From Halomonas sp. PR-M31 (GTDB taxonomy: Bacteria; Pseudomonadota; Gammaproteobacteria; Pseudomonadales; Halomonadaceae), in NCBI RefSeq assembly GCF_001039575.1, contig NZ_JIBT01000034.1, positions 1 to 64,000 of the forward strand: 64,000 nucleotides of DNA, written 5' to 3'. The notes under the pieces were generated by a model. The model made no database searches, was not told the origin of the DNA, and saw only the letters and a list, made by a program, of their open reading frames with translations. The position numbers and the translations under genes are program-made. Below are positions 9,926 to 20,054 of the stretch, in pieces. The number at the start of each line of letters is the position of its first letter. Position 1 is the stretch's first letter.

Positions 9926-10777
9926 ATGATCGCCACATTAACGGGCACCGCCCAAAAAAGAGTACTCCCAGGGTTCGGTCTCTCCCTGGGCATCACACTG
10001 CTGTTCGTATCTCTCGTACTGCTACTGCCCATGACCAGTCTGGTCGGGCAGTTGGCCGGGCTCAGCCTGGCGGAGTACTGGGCGATCATCACGGAAGAGC
10101 GGGTGGTGGCAAGCTATATGATCACCATCGGCGCAGCGGCGGTGGCAGCCATCGTCAATGCGCTGTTCGGCCTGCTGATGGCCTGGGTGTTGGTACGCTA
10201 TGAGTTCCCGGGACGGCGTCTGCTGGATGCGCTGATGGATCTGCCTTTTGCCCTGCCCACGGCGGTAGCGGGCATCACCCTTGCCACCATGTACTCAAGC
10301 AGCGGGTTCATGGGCAAGCTGCTCGCGCCATTGGGCATTGAAATCGCCTACACCTGGATCGGGATTGCGCTTGCCATGGCCTTCACCAGCATTCCTTTCG
10401 TGGTGCGCACGGTACAGCCGGTGCTTGAAGATTTGCCTCAGGAGATCGACGAAGCAGCGCTGACACTTGGCGCAAGTGACGCACTCGCCTTTCGCCGGGT
10501 GATTCTACCCCATCTATGGCCGGCTCTGGTCACCGGCACGGGGCTTGCTTTCGTACGCTCTCTCGGGGAGTTCGGCGCGGTGATCTTCATTGCCGGCAAC
10601 ATGCCATTTGAGACCGAAATCACCTCACTGATGATCTTCGTCAAGCTGCAGGAGTACGACTATGTGGGCGCTTCCGCCATCGCGTCCGTGGTGCTGGCGG
10701 TGTCGCTTGCGCTGTTGCTGGCGTTAAATCTCTGGCAGGGTCGCTTCATTCGCCGGCTGCATGGAGGCAAGGGCTGA
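9926..10777 (+). CDS. cysT: Sulfate/thiosulfate ABC transporter permease CysT
   Basis: An inner-membrane permease (283 residues) of the sulfate importer. Six hydrophobic segments are visible. The cytoplasmic EAA loop reads EIDEAALTLGASDALAFRRV near residue 173, which contacts the CysA ATPase. The motifs RYEFPGRRLLDALMDLPFALPTAVAGI and VRSLGEFGAVIFIAGN are typical of CysT (also called CysU). It starts two bases after the binding-protein gene and its stop overlaps the cysW start (TGATG), indicating translational coupling. Confidence 0.93.
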   Translation: MIATLTGTAQKRVLPGFGLSLGITLLFVSLVLLLPMTSLVGQLAGLSLAEYWAIITEERVVASYMITIGAAAVAAIVNALFGLLMAWVLVRYEFPGRRLLDALMDLPFALPTAVAGITLATMYSSSGFMGKLLAPLGIEIAYTWIGIALAMAFTSIPFVVRTVQPVLEDLPQEIDEAALTLGASDALAFRRVILPHLWPALVTGTGLAFVRSLGEFGAVIFIAGNMPFETEITSLMIFVKLQEYDYVGASAIASVVLAVSLALLLALNLWQGRFIRRLHGGKG

Positions 10778-11603
10778 TGCAACGTATCGGTGATGCACCC
10801 CGCACCCGCAGAATATTGATTGGCCTGGCGGTTGCCTGTCCGTGCTGTTTCTGCTGCTGCCGTTGATCGCCATCTTTGCCCAGGCGTTTGCCGAAGGCGT
10901 AGCGATCTTCTGGAACAATCTGAGCGATGAATACACGTTGGCGGCCATAGGCCTGACGCTGCTGGTAACGGCTCTCACCATCCCAGTGAATCTTGTCTTC
11001 GGTGTCTTTCTGGCCTGGCTGGTCACACGCTTTGAGTTTCCCGGGCGTCGCCTGCTGCAAACCTTGATCGACATCCCTTTCGCGGTATCACCGGTGGTGG
11101 CGGGCCTTGTCTACTTACTGCTCTATGGCAGCAGCGGCTGGGTGGGAAGCTGGCTGGACGGCTACGACATTCAACTGATGTTTGCCTGGCCGGGCATCGT
11201 GCTGGTGACTATCTTCGTCACCTGCCCTTTTGTCGCCCGGGAGCTGATTCCCTTGATGCAGGCCCAGGGCGCTCTGGAAGAGGAAGCCGCGGTAACCCTG
11301 GGTGCCTCCGGTTGGACGATCTTTCGTCGGGTCACTTTGCCCAATATCAAATGGGCGCTGCTTTATGGGGTCATCTTGACTAACGCTCGAGCGGTGGGTG
11401 AATTCGGCGCTGTCTCCGTGGTCTCCGGCTCGATTCGCGGGGAAACCAATACATTGCCGCTACACGTCGAGCTGCTGTATCAGGACTACAATACCGTGGG
11501 CGCCTTTACCGCCGCCGCTCTATTGGCCCTGATCGCCCTGTTTACTCTGGCCGCCAAGGCTGGCCTTGAATGGCGCGCCACGCGCCGGGAGCAATTCCGA
11601 TGA
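10777..11603 (+). pseudogene. cysW: Sulfate/thiosulfate ABC transporter permease CysW, frameshifted near the start
   Basis: The second permease of the sulfate importer. The natural ATG at 10777 overlaps the cysT stop, and its frame reads RTRRILIGLAVA before breaking at CC (10835-10836). One more C gives LAVALSVLFLLLPLIAI, and the rest is intact. The repaired gene encodes 275 residues, normal for CysW. Without repair, only a GTG at 10842 could start a 253-residue product lacking the first membrane segment's lead. The EAA loop (LEEEAAVTLGASGWTIFRRV) and VGEFGAVSVVSGSIRGETNTLPL are clear family marks. The stop overlaps the cysA ATG. A sequencing deletion is more likely than decay because the remainder is perfectly conserved. 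Confidence 0.85.
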
Positions 11604-12689
11604 GCATTCGCCTGACGAACATTGCCAAGACCTTCGGCCGTACCAAGGCCCTGGAACCGCTCGATCTGAATATCGCCGACGGCGAGCTGGTCGGTCTGCT
11701 AGGCCCTTCCGGCTCCGGCAAGACGACGCTTTTGCGCATCATTGCGGGCCTCGAACAGCCTGACCGCGCCTCGCAAGGCTCGATTCACTTCGGTGAGCGG
11801 GACGTGACCCAGGTGCATGTGCGCGACCGACGCATCGGCTTCGTCTTTCAGCACTACGCGCTGTTTCGCCACATGAGCGTATTCGACAACGTTGCCTTCG
11901 GCCTCACCGCTTTACCACGCCGGGAACGTCCCTCCACCGGCGAGATTCGCACTTGCGTCAATCGGCTGCTGGAGATGGTACGTCTCGAAGAATTCGCCAA
12001 GCGCTATCCAGCCCAGCTTTCCGGCGGCCAGCAGCAGCGTGTTTCTCTGGCCCGAGCTTGGCACTCAAACCCGACGTGCTATTGCTGGATGAGCCTTTTG
12101 GCGCGCTGGATGCCAAGGTGCGTCAGGAACTCAGGCGCTGGCTGCGTCATCTGCACGACGAGCTAGGTTTTACCAGCGTGTTCGTGACCCACGATCAAGA
12201 AGAGGCGCTGGAGCTTTCCGATCGGGTTGTGGTAATGAGCAACGGACGCATCGAGCAGATCGATGAACCGGATACGCTCTATCGTCATCCGGCCAATCGC
12301 TTCGTCTTCGAGTTCCTGGGCGACGTCAACCGTCTGGAAGGCAACGTTCGAAATGGCGAACTGACCTGTGGTGATGCGCGGCTTTCCGTCGATCTCCCGG
12401 ATGGCCATCAAGAACTGCTGATGCGCCCCCACGAGCTCAAGCTGCTTGAAGTTCAGAGTCCTCATTCCCAGCTGCCGGTCACCGTCACCTCGGCGTCTCC
12501 CATCGGCGCGAGGTACGGGTCGAACTGATCGCGGACTGGCTACCGGAGCCCTGGCAGGCCACGGTGCGCCATGCGGATTTCGAACGCCTGCACATCAAAC
12601 GCGGCCAGCGGCTGTTCGTCGAGCCACGCCGCTGGCATCGTTTTGGTCACGCCGAAACCCATGATCAAGAGGTTGAGATCGTCTCGTGA
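11600..12689 (+). pseudogene. cysA: Sulfate/thiosulfate ABC transporter ATP-binding protein CysA, two frameshifts
   Basis: The ATPase of the sulfate importer. The first frame has the Walker A motif GPSGSGKTTLL, the Q-loop region [12 protein letters not shown] and the signature LSGGQQQR. It breaks at TT (12058-12059). A second frame carries Walker [12 protein letters not shown] and the H-loop [16 protein letters not shown], then breaks near 12505-12510. A third frame completes the TOBE-like tail ([19 protein letters not shown]) and stops at 12689. Adding one base at each site gives 363 residues, the normal CysA length. No other damage is seen, so two base-call deletions are the simplest explanation; if real, the importer would be dead. 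Confidence 0.87.
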
Positions 12690-12706
12690 TGTGTTAGCCC
12701 TTCGAG

Positions 12707-12734
12707 TTGACTGCAATAGAGGCAGCGATAGTAT
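12707..12734 (+). promoter_or_regulatory. Candidate sigma-70 promoter upstream of the class II aldolase gene
   Basis: TTGACT (12707-12712) and TAGTAT (12729-12734) are separated by 16 bases and lie 66 bases before the ATG at 12800. The -10 match is only four of six, so this is a candidate only. Confidence 0.3.
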
Positions 12735-12799
12735 GGACAGCCTACTTTGACGGCTCTAGCCGGGGCTGACAGAACCGAATCTTTACCAAAGGCTGTCTC

Positions 12800-13528
12800 A
12801 TGACGCAGAACGAACAACAGGGCCGCGAAGACCTTGCCGCCGCCTTCCGCTGGACCGCTCGCCTGGGGCTGCATGAGGCAGTTTCGAACCATTTCAGTCT
12901 TGCCCTCACGGAACAGGGTTCGCCGTTTCTGGTTCAGCCTGCCGGCCAGCACTTCTCAAGAGTAAGGGCCAGCGATCTGCTGGTAGTCAACGAACACAAC
13001 GAAGTGATTGGCGGCAAAAAAAGCGTCGATCCAACAGCTTTGTGCCTGCACGGCGCGATCCATCGACTGGTGCCGGGTGCCCGCTGCGTGCTGCATACGC
13101 ACATGCCCTACGCCACCGCTTTGACCTGCGTGGAAAACGGACGCGTCGAACCCATCAGCCAGAATGCGCTCAAGTTCTATGAGCGTATTGCCTACGACGA
13201 TGATTTTGGCGGCATGGCCCTGGATGACAGCGAGACCGATCGCATCTGCGCCCTGCTCAAGGACAAACCTGTACTGTTCATGGCCAATCACGGCGTAACC
13301 GTCATCGGCAATACGGTTTTAGAAGCCTTTGATCGGCTCTATTTTCTCGAGAAAACCTGCGAAAGCCAGGTGCTTGCCATGTCCACAGGCCTGCCATTGA
13401 AACGCGTCGATGACGCGACTGCCAGGCACACTCGCGATCAATGGGAAAACTATCCCGGTCTTGAAAGCAATCACTGGTCGGAGATTCACGCGATTTTACA
13501 GGCTGAGAACAGCGACTATCGGGATTGA
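12800..13528 (+). CDS. Class II aldolase/adducin family protein
   Basis: A 242-residue zinc-dependent aldolase or epimerase-like enzyme of the fuculose-phosphate aldolase fold. The zinc histidines are visible in VLHTHMPYATAL (two histidines) and in MANHGVTVIGNT. The N-terminal part (GLHEAVSNHFSLAL) matches the family's phosphate-binding region. The substrate is not predictable; many bacterial members act on sugar phosphates or aldehydes. It stands alone after the sulfate operon, with an AAAGG ribosome-binding site before the ATG. The glycosyltransferase gene follows after 27 bases and may be co-transcribed. Confidence 0.85.
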   Translation: MTQNEQQGREDLAAAFRWTARLGLHEAVSNHFSLALTEQGSPFLVQPAGQHFSRVRASDLLVVNEHNEVIGGKKSVDPTALCLHGAIHRLVPGARCVLHTHMPYATALTCVENGRVEPISQNALKFYERIAYDDDFGGMALDDSETDRICALLKDKPVLFMANHGVTVIGNTVLEAFDRLYFLEKTCESQVLAMSTGLPLKRVDDATARHTRDQWENYPGLESNHWSEIHAILQAENSDYRD

Positions 13529-13555
13529 GCAAAACGAGAGGCTGAGAGTACGTAA

Positions 13556-14785
13556 ATGACAGCCACTGAATCAGCTAGCACAAACTTGACGGGCCCGCGG
13601 GTCGGTCACCTCGTCAGCCTGAAGAATCTTGGTGGTATCGAACGTAGTTTCAGTCAGTTCTTGGCGCAGTATGGCGATGCGTACGATCATCATGTGTTGA
13701 AGCAAACCGATAGGGTACATCCCATCGTGGCGTCAAGCCTGGCCACATTCGACTCGACTAGAATTCACAGTATCAAAGGGCCTTGCGGGCTCAAGATTCC
13801 GCGTTTGTTGAGCGGTCTACGAGAGCGCTATCAGCGCAGGCTGCTGAGGGTACTGGATCTCAAGGCTATCCTGGTATGGGGCAAGATTGTCGATCATCCA
13901 CTGGTTTTCCCTGATCACCTATCACTGATCCACTACGAGCGAGGCAGTGCCTGGCTAGCCGATGAACGCGAGAACGTACACAGCTATCTGAACCGGATAA
14001 ACGGTGTAGCCTGCAATTCTCGCGCTGCGCTGCGCATGCTGCAACTCAAGTGGGGGGTCGCTCCGAGCTTGCCGGCTCGTATCATTCACAACACGATTAA
14101 ACTTCCTCGTCAGTATTCACACCATCCTGAAGGGCGTTTTCGCTTGGGGTTCGCAGGACGCTTGATAGCTCTCAAGGCACCCATGATTGCTCTGGAGACG
14201 TTCGCTGAGCTGAAAATCCGCTGTCCCCACGCAGAGCTTTGGATTGCGGGCGAAGGTCCTCAACTGGCGGTGCTGCACAAGCTGACACAACGCTGGGGCT
14301 TACAGGAAAGCGTGCGTTTCTGCGGCTTGGTCGATGATATGACGACCTTCTACATGGAACTGGACGCTTTTATCTGCCCTTCATGGCGAGAGCCCTTCGG
14401 TAACGTGGCTCTGGAAGCGCTTGCCCATGGTGTACCGACACTGGTGGGCTGCGTCGATGGCTTGGCGGAGCAGATCCTGGACGGAGAGAACGGTGCGGTG
14501 TTATCGCCTAGACGTGAGCGAGGTGAATTGGGGCAATACGGCAAGGAATGCCTGATGGGACCCAATGAGGTCTATTCTCCTGAAAAGGATGCAGTCGTTC
14601 AGGCTGGAATCATCGATCCTGAAGAAGCCGCCGCCATCCTGAGCACCTGGGCCGAGTCACCCTCGCTTCGTCGTCTTATGGGTGAAAATGCTCGCATTCG
14701 AATTGGCCGGGATTTCAATCTGGATGATTATGGCCACAAATTGTTGGAATTCATTTCCGAGGTGGTAAGCAAGAATCGATGCTAG
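13556..14785 (+). CDS. Glycosyltransferase family 4 protein
   Basis: A 409-residue retaining GT-B glycosyltransferase. The C-terminal nucleotide-sugar domain starts with GFAGRLIALKAPMIALETF and has the GT4 signature E-x7-E in REPFGNVALEALAHGVP near residue 280. The N-terminal acceptor domain begins GPRVGHLVSLKNLGGIERSF, the usual glycine-rich loop. The donor and acceptor are unknown; cell-surface polysaccharide is the usual destination of lone GT4 enzymes. Local base composition is less GC-rich than the flanks, a weak hint of separate ancestry. It is followed by a 253-base gap. Confidence 0.85.
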   Translation: MTATESASTNLTGPRVGHLVSLKNLGGIERSFSQFLAQYGDAYDHHVLKQTDRVHPIVASSLATFDSTRIHSIKGPCGLKIPRLLSGLRERYQRRLLRVLDLKAILVWGKIVDHPLVFPDHLSLIHYERGSAWLADERENVHSYLNRINGVACNSRAALRMLQLKWGVAPSLPARIIHNTIKLPRQYSHHPEGRFRLGFAGRLIALKAPMIALETFAELKIRCPHAELWIAGEGPQLAVLHKLTQRWGLQESVRFCGLVDDMTTFYMELDAFICPSWREPFGNVALEALAHGVPTLVGCVDGLAEQILDGENGAVLSPRRERGELGQYGKECLMGPNEVYSPEKDAVVQAGIIDPEEAAAILSTWAESPSLRRLMGENARIRIGRDFNLDDYGHKLLEFISEVVSKNRC

Positions 14786-14996
14786 AAGCGGTGCTGCTTT
14801 TCTGGGTGCTTCTTGAGTCGAGCCATTACCTATCAGTTCCAGTGTTGGTCAGCGGCCTGATACAAGTAGCCGCTTTAATCAAACCTCTATCTTCTATGCC
14901 ACCATCAGATTCCCTTACAAGTCGTGGTATGGCTTGACAAGTATCTTTCGACAGAGAGAACCCTATACTTTTTTATTAGCGGCCCTCAACGCTATA
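14786..14996. other. Intergenic region between the glycosyltransferase and yajG-like genes
   Basis: No gene is visible in this stretch. TTGACA occurs at 14934-14939 and TATACT at 14964-14969 and again at 14993-14998, but none pair with a 16-18 base spacer. The downstream end runs into a terminator-like hairpin. Confidence 0.4.
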
Positions 14997-15024
14997 CTGC
15001 CGCCCGGGAGCGGCAGTTTTATTT
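14997..15024 (+). terminator. Intrinsic terminator immediately upstream of the yajG-like gene
   Basis: CTGCCGC (14997-15003) pairs with GCGGCAG (15010-15016) around loop CCGGGA and is followed by TTTTATTT. It ends about 15 bases before the start codon, just ahead of the AAAGAGG ribosome-binding site. It therefore either ends transcripts from the glycosyltransferase or acts as a leader attenuator. Confidence 0.7.
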
Positions 15025-15038
15025 AAAGAGGAAAACAA

Positions 15039-15635
15039 ATGATGCAAATTTCAAGAAAGACGCTTTTCCTAGGCTGGCTGGTCGGTTTGCTGTTGCTGGT
15101 GGGCTGCGCGCAAAGCCCACAGTATCTGCAGGTAAAGCCCAGCGTTGGCCAGAGCCTGCCCCAGGTGGGCAACGGTCAGAGCGTGACGCTGGATGTAGTG
15201 GATGGGCGTGAATCGGATGTATTGGGCACTCGCAGCGGTGCGGCCATGTCCACCGCCGTGATCAGCGTCGAAGCCCACGATCTGATGCCCAAGCTGAAGA
15301 GCCAGGCCGAACAGGCGCTAGTTCAAATGGGCTTCAACCCTACTACAGAACCGGCTCCCGGGCGTCCTAGCCTGACTCTTACCCTGACGGATCTCAGCTA
15401 TCAGAAGGCGGAAGGTAAACCGATGCTCGACAAGGCCGTGCTGCTTGCGCGCTTTCGCGCCGTGGCAGGTAACGATCGCCAGACTTACACCGGTACCTAT
15501 ACCGCCAAGCGTGAGCAAGAATATGCCATGAAGCCTGGACGCGAAGCCAACACCAACATGGTCAGCGAGCTATTGAGCCGGGCGCTCCAGCGAACTTTCA
15601 ATGACCCCCAAATTGGAAGTCAGTTGGCACGCTAA
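15039..15635 (+). CDS. YajG family outer-membrane lipoprotein
   Basis: A 198-residue lipoprotein. The signal peptide ends in the lipobox LLVGC, so acylation is expected at Cys25. The mature part follows the YajG pattern, with VTLDVVDGRESDVLGTRSG, then LTLTLTDLSYQKAEG and ARFRAVAGNDRQTYTGTY. The molecular role of YajG is not established. The start at 15039 is supported by AAAGAGG; the second codon is also ATG. It is monocistronic here, with an imperfect hairpin after the stop. Confidence 0.85.
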   Translation: MMQISRKTLFLGWLVGLLLLVGCAQSPQYLQVKPSVGQSLPQVGNGQSVTLDVVDGRESDVLGTRSGAAMSTAVISVEAHDLMPKLKSQAEQALVQMGFNPTTEPAPGRPSLTLTLTDLSYQKAEGKPMLDKAVLLARFRAVAGNDRQTYTGTYTAKREQEYAMKPGREANTNMVSELLSRALQRTFNDPQIGSQLAR

Positions 15636-15869
15636 CCGCGGCAGCAAGACCAGGAGCCTCATTTTGGGGCCCCTGCTTCCCTACTCTTTTCCTACCCGTA
15701 TTGGCTTTCTGGGTTCGCACTTTTAAATTATTTTTCCTATGGTTGAGTAGCGTATTTACTACGCGAAATACATGGCATTGGCTGCGGAACAACCATTGAT
15801 CCTGTCTCGATCCTTTATGGTTCGTACGCGGTGTTGCCAACCACTTTTATTAAGCATGGAGCGCTTACA

Positions 15870-17033
15870 ATGAAAGCATTGACCTATCATGGCAGCCGAG
15901 ATGTTCGGGTCGACAACGTCGACGACCCTTCGCTGCAAAACGAAGAAGACATCATTTTACGAGTTACGGCGACCGCTATCTGCGGCTCCGACTTGCATCT
16001 TTATCGGGGCAGCATGCCGACCGTCGAGTCCGGCGACATCTTCGGCCATGAATTCATGGGCGTCGTTGAAGACGCGGGCTCTGCTGTAAGCAGTGTCAAG
16101 AAAGGCGATCGTGTGGTAATCCCCTTCGTGATTTCCTGTGGCAGCTGCTTCTTTTGCCAGATGTCGCTGTATGCTGCCTGTGAAACCACTAATACCGGTG
16201 CAGGTGGCGCGCTCAACAAGAAGTCGATTCCCGCCCCGGCTGCCTTGTTCGGCTTCTCTCACATGTATGGCGGTGTGCCTGGTGGCCAGGCGGAATATGT
16301 GCGGGTTCCTTACGCCAACACCAATGCGTTCAAGATTCCAGACGGCCTCGATGATGAACAGGTCCTGTTCATGTCGGACATTCTCCCTACGGGTTATCAG
16401 GCGGCGGTAAATGCCAACGTGCAAAAGGGTCACAGCGTTGCAATTTATGGCGCCGGACCGGTAGGACTGATGACTGTGGCCTGTGCTCGCCTGATGGGCG
16501 CCGAGAAGATATTCCTAGTCGACCGTGAGCAATATCGTCTGGACTTCGCCAAGAAAACCTACGCCGTCGAGATCATCAATCTTGATAAGGATGAAGACCC
16601 GGCGGAGACCATCATCAAGGAAAGCGGCGGTCGCGGCGTCGATTCCGTCATCGATGCGGTAGGCTATGAAGCCGTGGGCCATGGGGGCAAAATGCCAACG
16701 CTCGATCACTTCAAAGTCGAAAGCAGTGATATCGCTTTGCACCAGTGTCTTGCAGCGGTACGCCGAGGCGGTACGGTCAGCGTTCCTGGTATTTATGCCG
16801 GCGCAATCGATGGCTTCTTGATGGGGGATTTTTTCGATAAGGGGCTTGCCATGCGGGGCGGCCAGACCCATGTTCATAGCTTTTTGCCCAAACTGCTCGA
16901 GTACGTGCAAAAAGGCGAACTGAAACCGGAAGTCATTATCAGCCATCGCTTGAAACTCGATCAGGCGGCGGAAGGCTACAAGATGTTCGATGAAAAACAA
17001 GATGAATGCCGCAAAATCGTGATGACACCTTAA
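15870..17033 (+). CDS. Zinc-dependent alcohol dehydrogenase (formaldehyde dehydrogenase-like MDR enzyme)
   Basis: A 387-residue medium-chain dehydrogenase. The catalytic zinc region is [13 protein letters not shown] and FGHEFMGVV. The structural-zinc loop shows [15 protein letters not shown]. The NAD-binding Rossmann motif is [12 protein letters not shown]. The layout, including [19 protein letters not shown], is that of glutathione-independent formaldehyde dehydrogenase-like enzymes widely annotated as zinc-type ADH. The ATG at 15870 is chosen because GGAG lies nine bases upstream; the in-frame codon at 15831 has no ribosome-binding site. The physiological alcohol or aldehyde is unknown. Confidence 0.88.
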   Translation: MKALTYHGSRDVRVDNVDDPSLQNEEDIILRVTATAICGSDLHLYRGSMPTVESGDIFGHEFMGVVEDAGSAVSSVKKGDRVVIPFVISCGSCFFCQMSLYAACETTNTGAGGALNKKSIPAPAALFGFSHMYGGVPGGQAEYVRVPYANTNAFKIPDGLDDEQVLFMSDILPTGYQAAVNANVQKGHSVAIYGAGPVGLMTVACARLMGAEKIFLVDREQYRLDFAKKTYAVEIINLDKDEDPAETIIKESGGRGVDSVIDAVGYEAVGHGGKMPTLDHFKVESSDIALHQCLAAVRRGGTVSVPGIYAGAIDGFLMGDFFDKGLAMRGGQTHVHSFLPKLLEYVQKGELKPEVIISHRLKLDQAAEGYKMFDEKQDECRKIVMTP

Positions 17034-17063
17034 ACATCTCGAAGGCTTTCAAAGTGTTCGCAT

Positions 17064-17097
17064 ATCCACCTGCATTCGTCGATGCAGGTGGATTTCG
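17064..17097 (+). terminator. Hairpin terminator after the zinc alcohol dehydrogenase gene
   Basis: A perfect 12-bp stem (17064-17075 with 17082-17093) around loop TCGTCG is followed by TTCGTTG. It lies 30 bases past the stop. The T-run is weak, so the terminator call rests mainly on the stem. Confidence 0.65.
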
Positions 17098-17143
17098 TTG
17101 ATGCAGCTTATCTCCTTTTGTGCACCCTGTTTTCTTAGCAGGC

Positions 17144-17785
17144 TTATATTTCGCTTGGCCCTCGTCTAGTCAGTGTCCAGATATGCTCGCTGAATCCCCG
17201 GTCATCCGCTGGTAGAACGTCCAGAAGCTCGACTTCGAAATTAGGAGTGAACAACAGCCGCACTTCATCGGATTCGACGTGATACGGAGGGCCTTTCTCC
17301 GGCAGAATGCTGCGGGTAATAGTGATCATCAGTCCCTTGGCGCCCGGCGGTAACAGTTGGGCCAGATGAAAGGCGTAACGCTGGCGCGCCGCTGAGCGCA
17401 GCGCAATGAGAGATGCGCGATCGTAAAACGACTGAATTTCACGCGTATTCTCGATATGCAGCTGGAAGAAGTCACCGCACCAGAGTTCCACGTTCCCCTG
17501 GCGCCAGATATCGAAAGGCTCGCGATGGTACCGAGCCACCTCCCCTTCGCCTTCCGCCAGGAACTCTTCGATGGCCTGGGAGGAAAGTTCGATACCCAGC
17601 ACCGGATAGCCGCGCTGTGCAAGCCAGCGCATGTCCAAGCTTTTACCACACAAAGGTACTAGCACCTTACCCCCAGCAGGAACGTTTAGGCTCGGCCAGT
17701 AACGCATAAGCTGAGGATGGGTCTTCTCAAGATGAAACCCTATGCGGCCATCGCGCCAGCGCTCAATCCATTCGTTAGCCATCAT
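17144..17785 (-). CDS. tpm: Thiopurine S-methyltransferase
   Basis: A 213-residue SAM-dependent methyltransferase of the bacterial TPMT family, known to methylate thiopurines and, in several bacteria, selenium and tellurium oxyanions. The N-terminus WIERWRDGRIGFH is typical. The SAM site is KVLVPLCGKSLDMRWLAQRGY followed by VLGIELSSQAIEEF. The second conserved block is YDRASLIALR near residue 130. AAAAGGA precedes the ATG at 17785. It lies downstream of the DUF1820 gene on the same strand but 200 bases away, so it probably has its own promoter. Confidence 0.9.
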   Translation of the reverse strand: MMANEWIERWRDGRIGFHLEKTHPQLMRYWPSLNVPAGGKVLVPLCGKSLDMRWLAQRGYPVLGIELSSQAIEEFLAEGEGEVARYHREPFDIWRQGNVELWCGDFFQLHIENTREIQSFYDRASLIALRSAARQRYAFHLAQLLPPGAKGLMITITRSILPEKGPPYHVESDEVRLLFTPNFEVELLDVLPADDRGFSEHIWTLTRRGPSEI

Positions 17786-17985
17786 CTGATCCTTTTCAAC
17801 AACCGCCAGCTAAAAGAGCAAGTCATTGATAAAATTAGCTTTATTTACCAATTGAATATTTTCGATGCCAACCTGATTCGTTACGATCCACACATTCTGT
17901 GGATAAACCTTGGGACAAACCTATATCAACCATCCCGAGACGACGCCTTATCTCAGGTCTCAGGATTTGTTTATTTTTTGATCAC
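17786..17985. other. Intergenic region between tpm and the DUF1820 gene
   Basis: AT-rich spacer of 200 bases. It presumably holds the tpm promoter on the minus strand. No RNA gene or repeat was recognised. Confidence 0.35.
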
Positions 17986-18315
17986 TTAACTATCGTCTCT
18001 TGGCGGAAAGCTGATGGACCTTGGAAACTCCGCTATCTTGCCATCCGCCTTGGTCGCCTTGGGGGTTCCTTCCCGTTCCACCTCATCGATGCGCACGATG
18101 GCGTTGAGGGGAATATAGCTGCGTTGAACGCCCTCAAACGTACGCCTGAGCTTTTCGCTCGAAGGATCGACCACCAGCTTCGAGGCATCCTCGAAGACGA
18201 AGGTTTCCACTTCGATGAATCCCCATAGATCGCTCTGAAAGATTTCCCGAGCGTAAAGTTCCCAGACTTCCCCTTGGTTATGAAACACCACACGATAGAT
18301 CGGCTTTGCGGCCAT
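17986..18315 (-). CDS. DUF1820 family protein
   Basis: A 109-residue cytosolic protein with the DUF1820 pattern: IYRVVFHNQGEVWELYAREI at the start, then GFIEVETFVF and SYIPLNAIVRIDEVEREG. Function is unknown; the family is restricted mainly to gammaproteobacteria. AGGAG lies six bases before the ATG. It is divergent from miaB with a 288-base gap between them. Confidence 0.87.
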   Translation of the reverse strand: MAAKPIYRVVFHNQGEVWELYAREIFQSDLWGFIEVETFVFEDASKLVVDPSSEKLRRTFEGVQRSYIPLNAIVRIDEVEREGTPKATKADGKIAEFPRSISFPPRDDS

Positions 18316-18603
18316 GCTGCTCCTGTCTGTTGCGAGACACGTTGAGTTGATTGGAAAGGTTGGTTAAGTGATTACCGCAGAATATAAAGTTATCGCGCTA
18401 GAATACCACAGCTATCACCCCTTCAAAGGTGGGGTCACGAGGGAGGTTTGAGACAGAGAGTCCTGGGACGACGCTGGTCAATGCCTGAAGCGATACGTAC
18501 AATATGAAGCCCAGGCTTTTCATGTCTAGTTCGGCCACTTTCCTCGGTCGCGCATTCACTTTTATCACGGACCAATCGAGCGCCTTTGCTGCGCTGATAC
18601 TCT

Positions 18604-19947
18604 ATGGCGAAGAAACTCTTCATCAAGACTCACGGCTGTCAAATGAACGAGTACGACTCTGCCCGCATGGCGGATCTGCTCGGCGAATCTCATCAGATGG
18701 AGCTGACGGATGACGAGCGCGAGGCGGACGTCATCTTGCTCAACACCTGCTCGATTCGTGAAAAGGCCCAGGAGAAGGTGTTTCACCAGCTCGGTCGCTG
18801 GAAGAAACTCAAACAGAAAAACCCTGATCTGGTCATTGGCGTAGGCGGCTGTGTGGCGAGTCAGGAAGGCGAGAGTCTGCGCAAGCGCGCCCCCCACGTG
18901 GATATGGTATTCGGCCCGCAGACCCTGCACCGGGTACCTTCGATGCTCGACTCCCAGCGCGCCGATCATATTTCCGTCGTGGACGTGACCTTCCCCGAGA
19001 TCGAGAAGTTCGATCATCTACCCAAACCAAGCTCCGATGGCGCCACTGCCTTCGTCTCCATCATGGAAGGCTGCTCGAAGTACTGCAGCTTCTGTGTCGT
19101 GCCCTATACCCGGGGCGAAGAAGTATCTCGCCCGTTTGAAAGCGTGATGGACGAAATCATTCACCTGGCGGAGCAAGGCGTGCGGGAAGTCAATCTGCTG
19201 GGTCAGAACGTCAATGCCTATCGCGGCGAGAACGAGTTTGGCGATGAGATCGACCTGGCGGAGCTGATCGCCTGTGTCGCTGCCGTCGACGGCATCGATC
19301 GTATTCGTTTCACCACCTCTCACCCGGTGGAATTCACCGACAGCCTGATCGAGGCCTACGGCGAGATTCCAGAACTGGTCAGCCATCTGCATCTGCCGGT
19401 GCAGTCCGGCTCTGATCGTATTCTGAGTGCCATGAAGCGCGGTCACACCGCTGAGGAATATATCGACAAAATGGAGCGCATTCGCGCCCTGCGCCCGGAC
19501 ATCAGCTTCTCTTCAGACTTCATCATCGGCTTTCCGGGAGAAACCCAGGCGGACTTCGAAGCGACCATGGATCTGATTCAGCGCATTGGTTTCGATGCCT
19601 CCTTCAGCTTCGTCTACTCTGCCCGTCCTGGCACTCCGGCGGCCAGTCTTGAAGACGACACTCCGGAGGCAGTCAAGAAGCAGCGCCTGGCGATTCTTCA
19701 AGAACGCATTCTCCAGAACGTCATGCAGATCAGTCGCCGCATGGTGGGCACGACCCAGCGCATCCTGGTGACGGGCTTCTCCCCTCGCGATCCGGGTCAG
19801 CTTTCAGGGCGCACCGAAAATAACCGGGTGGTCAATTTCCGTACTGCCAATCCTACAGAGCTGATCGGGGGCTTCGTTGATGTCGTAATCACCGAAGCGT
19901 TGCCTAACTCGTTACGCGGTGAACTGGCCTCAATCGAGCTACACTAA
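18604..19947 (+). CDS. miaB: tRNA-2-methylthio-N6-dimethylallyladenosine synthase MiaB
   Basis: A radical-SAM methylthiotransferase that adds the methylthio group to i6A37 in tRNAs reading UNN codons. All six cluster cysteines are present: Cys12, Cys49 and Cys83 in the UPF0004 domain, and Cys157, Cys161 and Cys164 in the radical-SAM motif [10 protein letters not shown]-terminal TRAM domain (about residues 378-445) should bind tRNA. Length (447) is typical. It heads the conserved miaB-phoH-ybeY-corC-lnt order of gammaproteobacteria. No clear ribosome-binding site precedes ATGGCGAAG. Confidence 0.96.
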   Translation: MAKKLFIKTHGCQMNEYDSARMADLLGESHQMELTDDEREADVILLNTCSIREKAQEKVFHQLGRWKKLKQKNPDLVIGVGGCVASQEGESLRKRAPHVDMVFGPQTLHRVPSMLDSQRADHISVVDVTFPEIEKFDHLPKPSSDGATAFVSIMEGCSKYCSFCVVPYTRGEEVSRPFESVMDEIIHLAEQGVREVNLLGQNVNAYRGENEFGDEIDLAELIACVAAVDGIDRIRFTTSHPVEFTDSLIEAYGEIPELVSHLHLPVQSGSDRILSAMKRGHTAEEYIDKMERIRALRPDISFSSDFIIGFPGETQADFEATMDLIQRIGFDASFSFVYSARPGTPAASLEDDTPEAVKKQRLAILQERILQNVMQISRRMVGTTQRILVTGFSPRDPGQLSGRTENNRVVNFRTANPTELIGGFVDVVITEALPNSLRGELASIELH

Positions 19948-20054
19948 AGCCGGTTTTCACATTATCCATTTATTCAGGTTTGCCCCGGCCCCGTCGGGGT
20001 ATTAAGCTCTTTTCATCGCTTTTCCTCTTTTCACTACATACGGATTCCCTTGTC

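Noticed and set aside
14934-14969. TTGACA and TATACT as a promoter for the yajG-like gene
   Set aside because: The two boxes are 24 bases apart, too far for a sigma-70 promoter.
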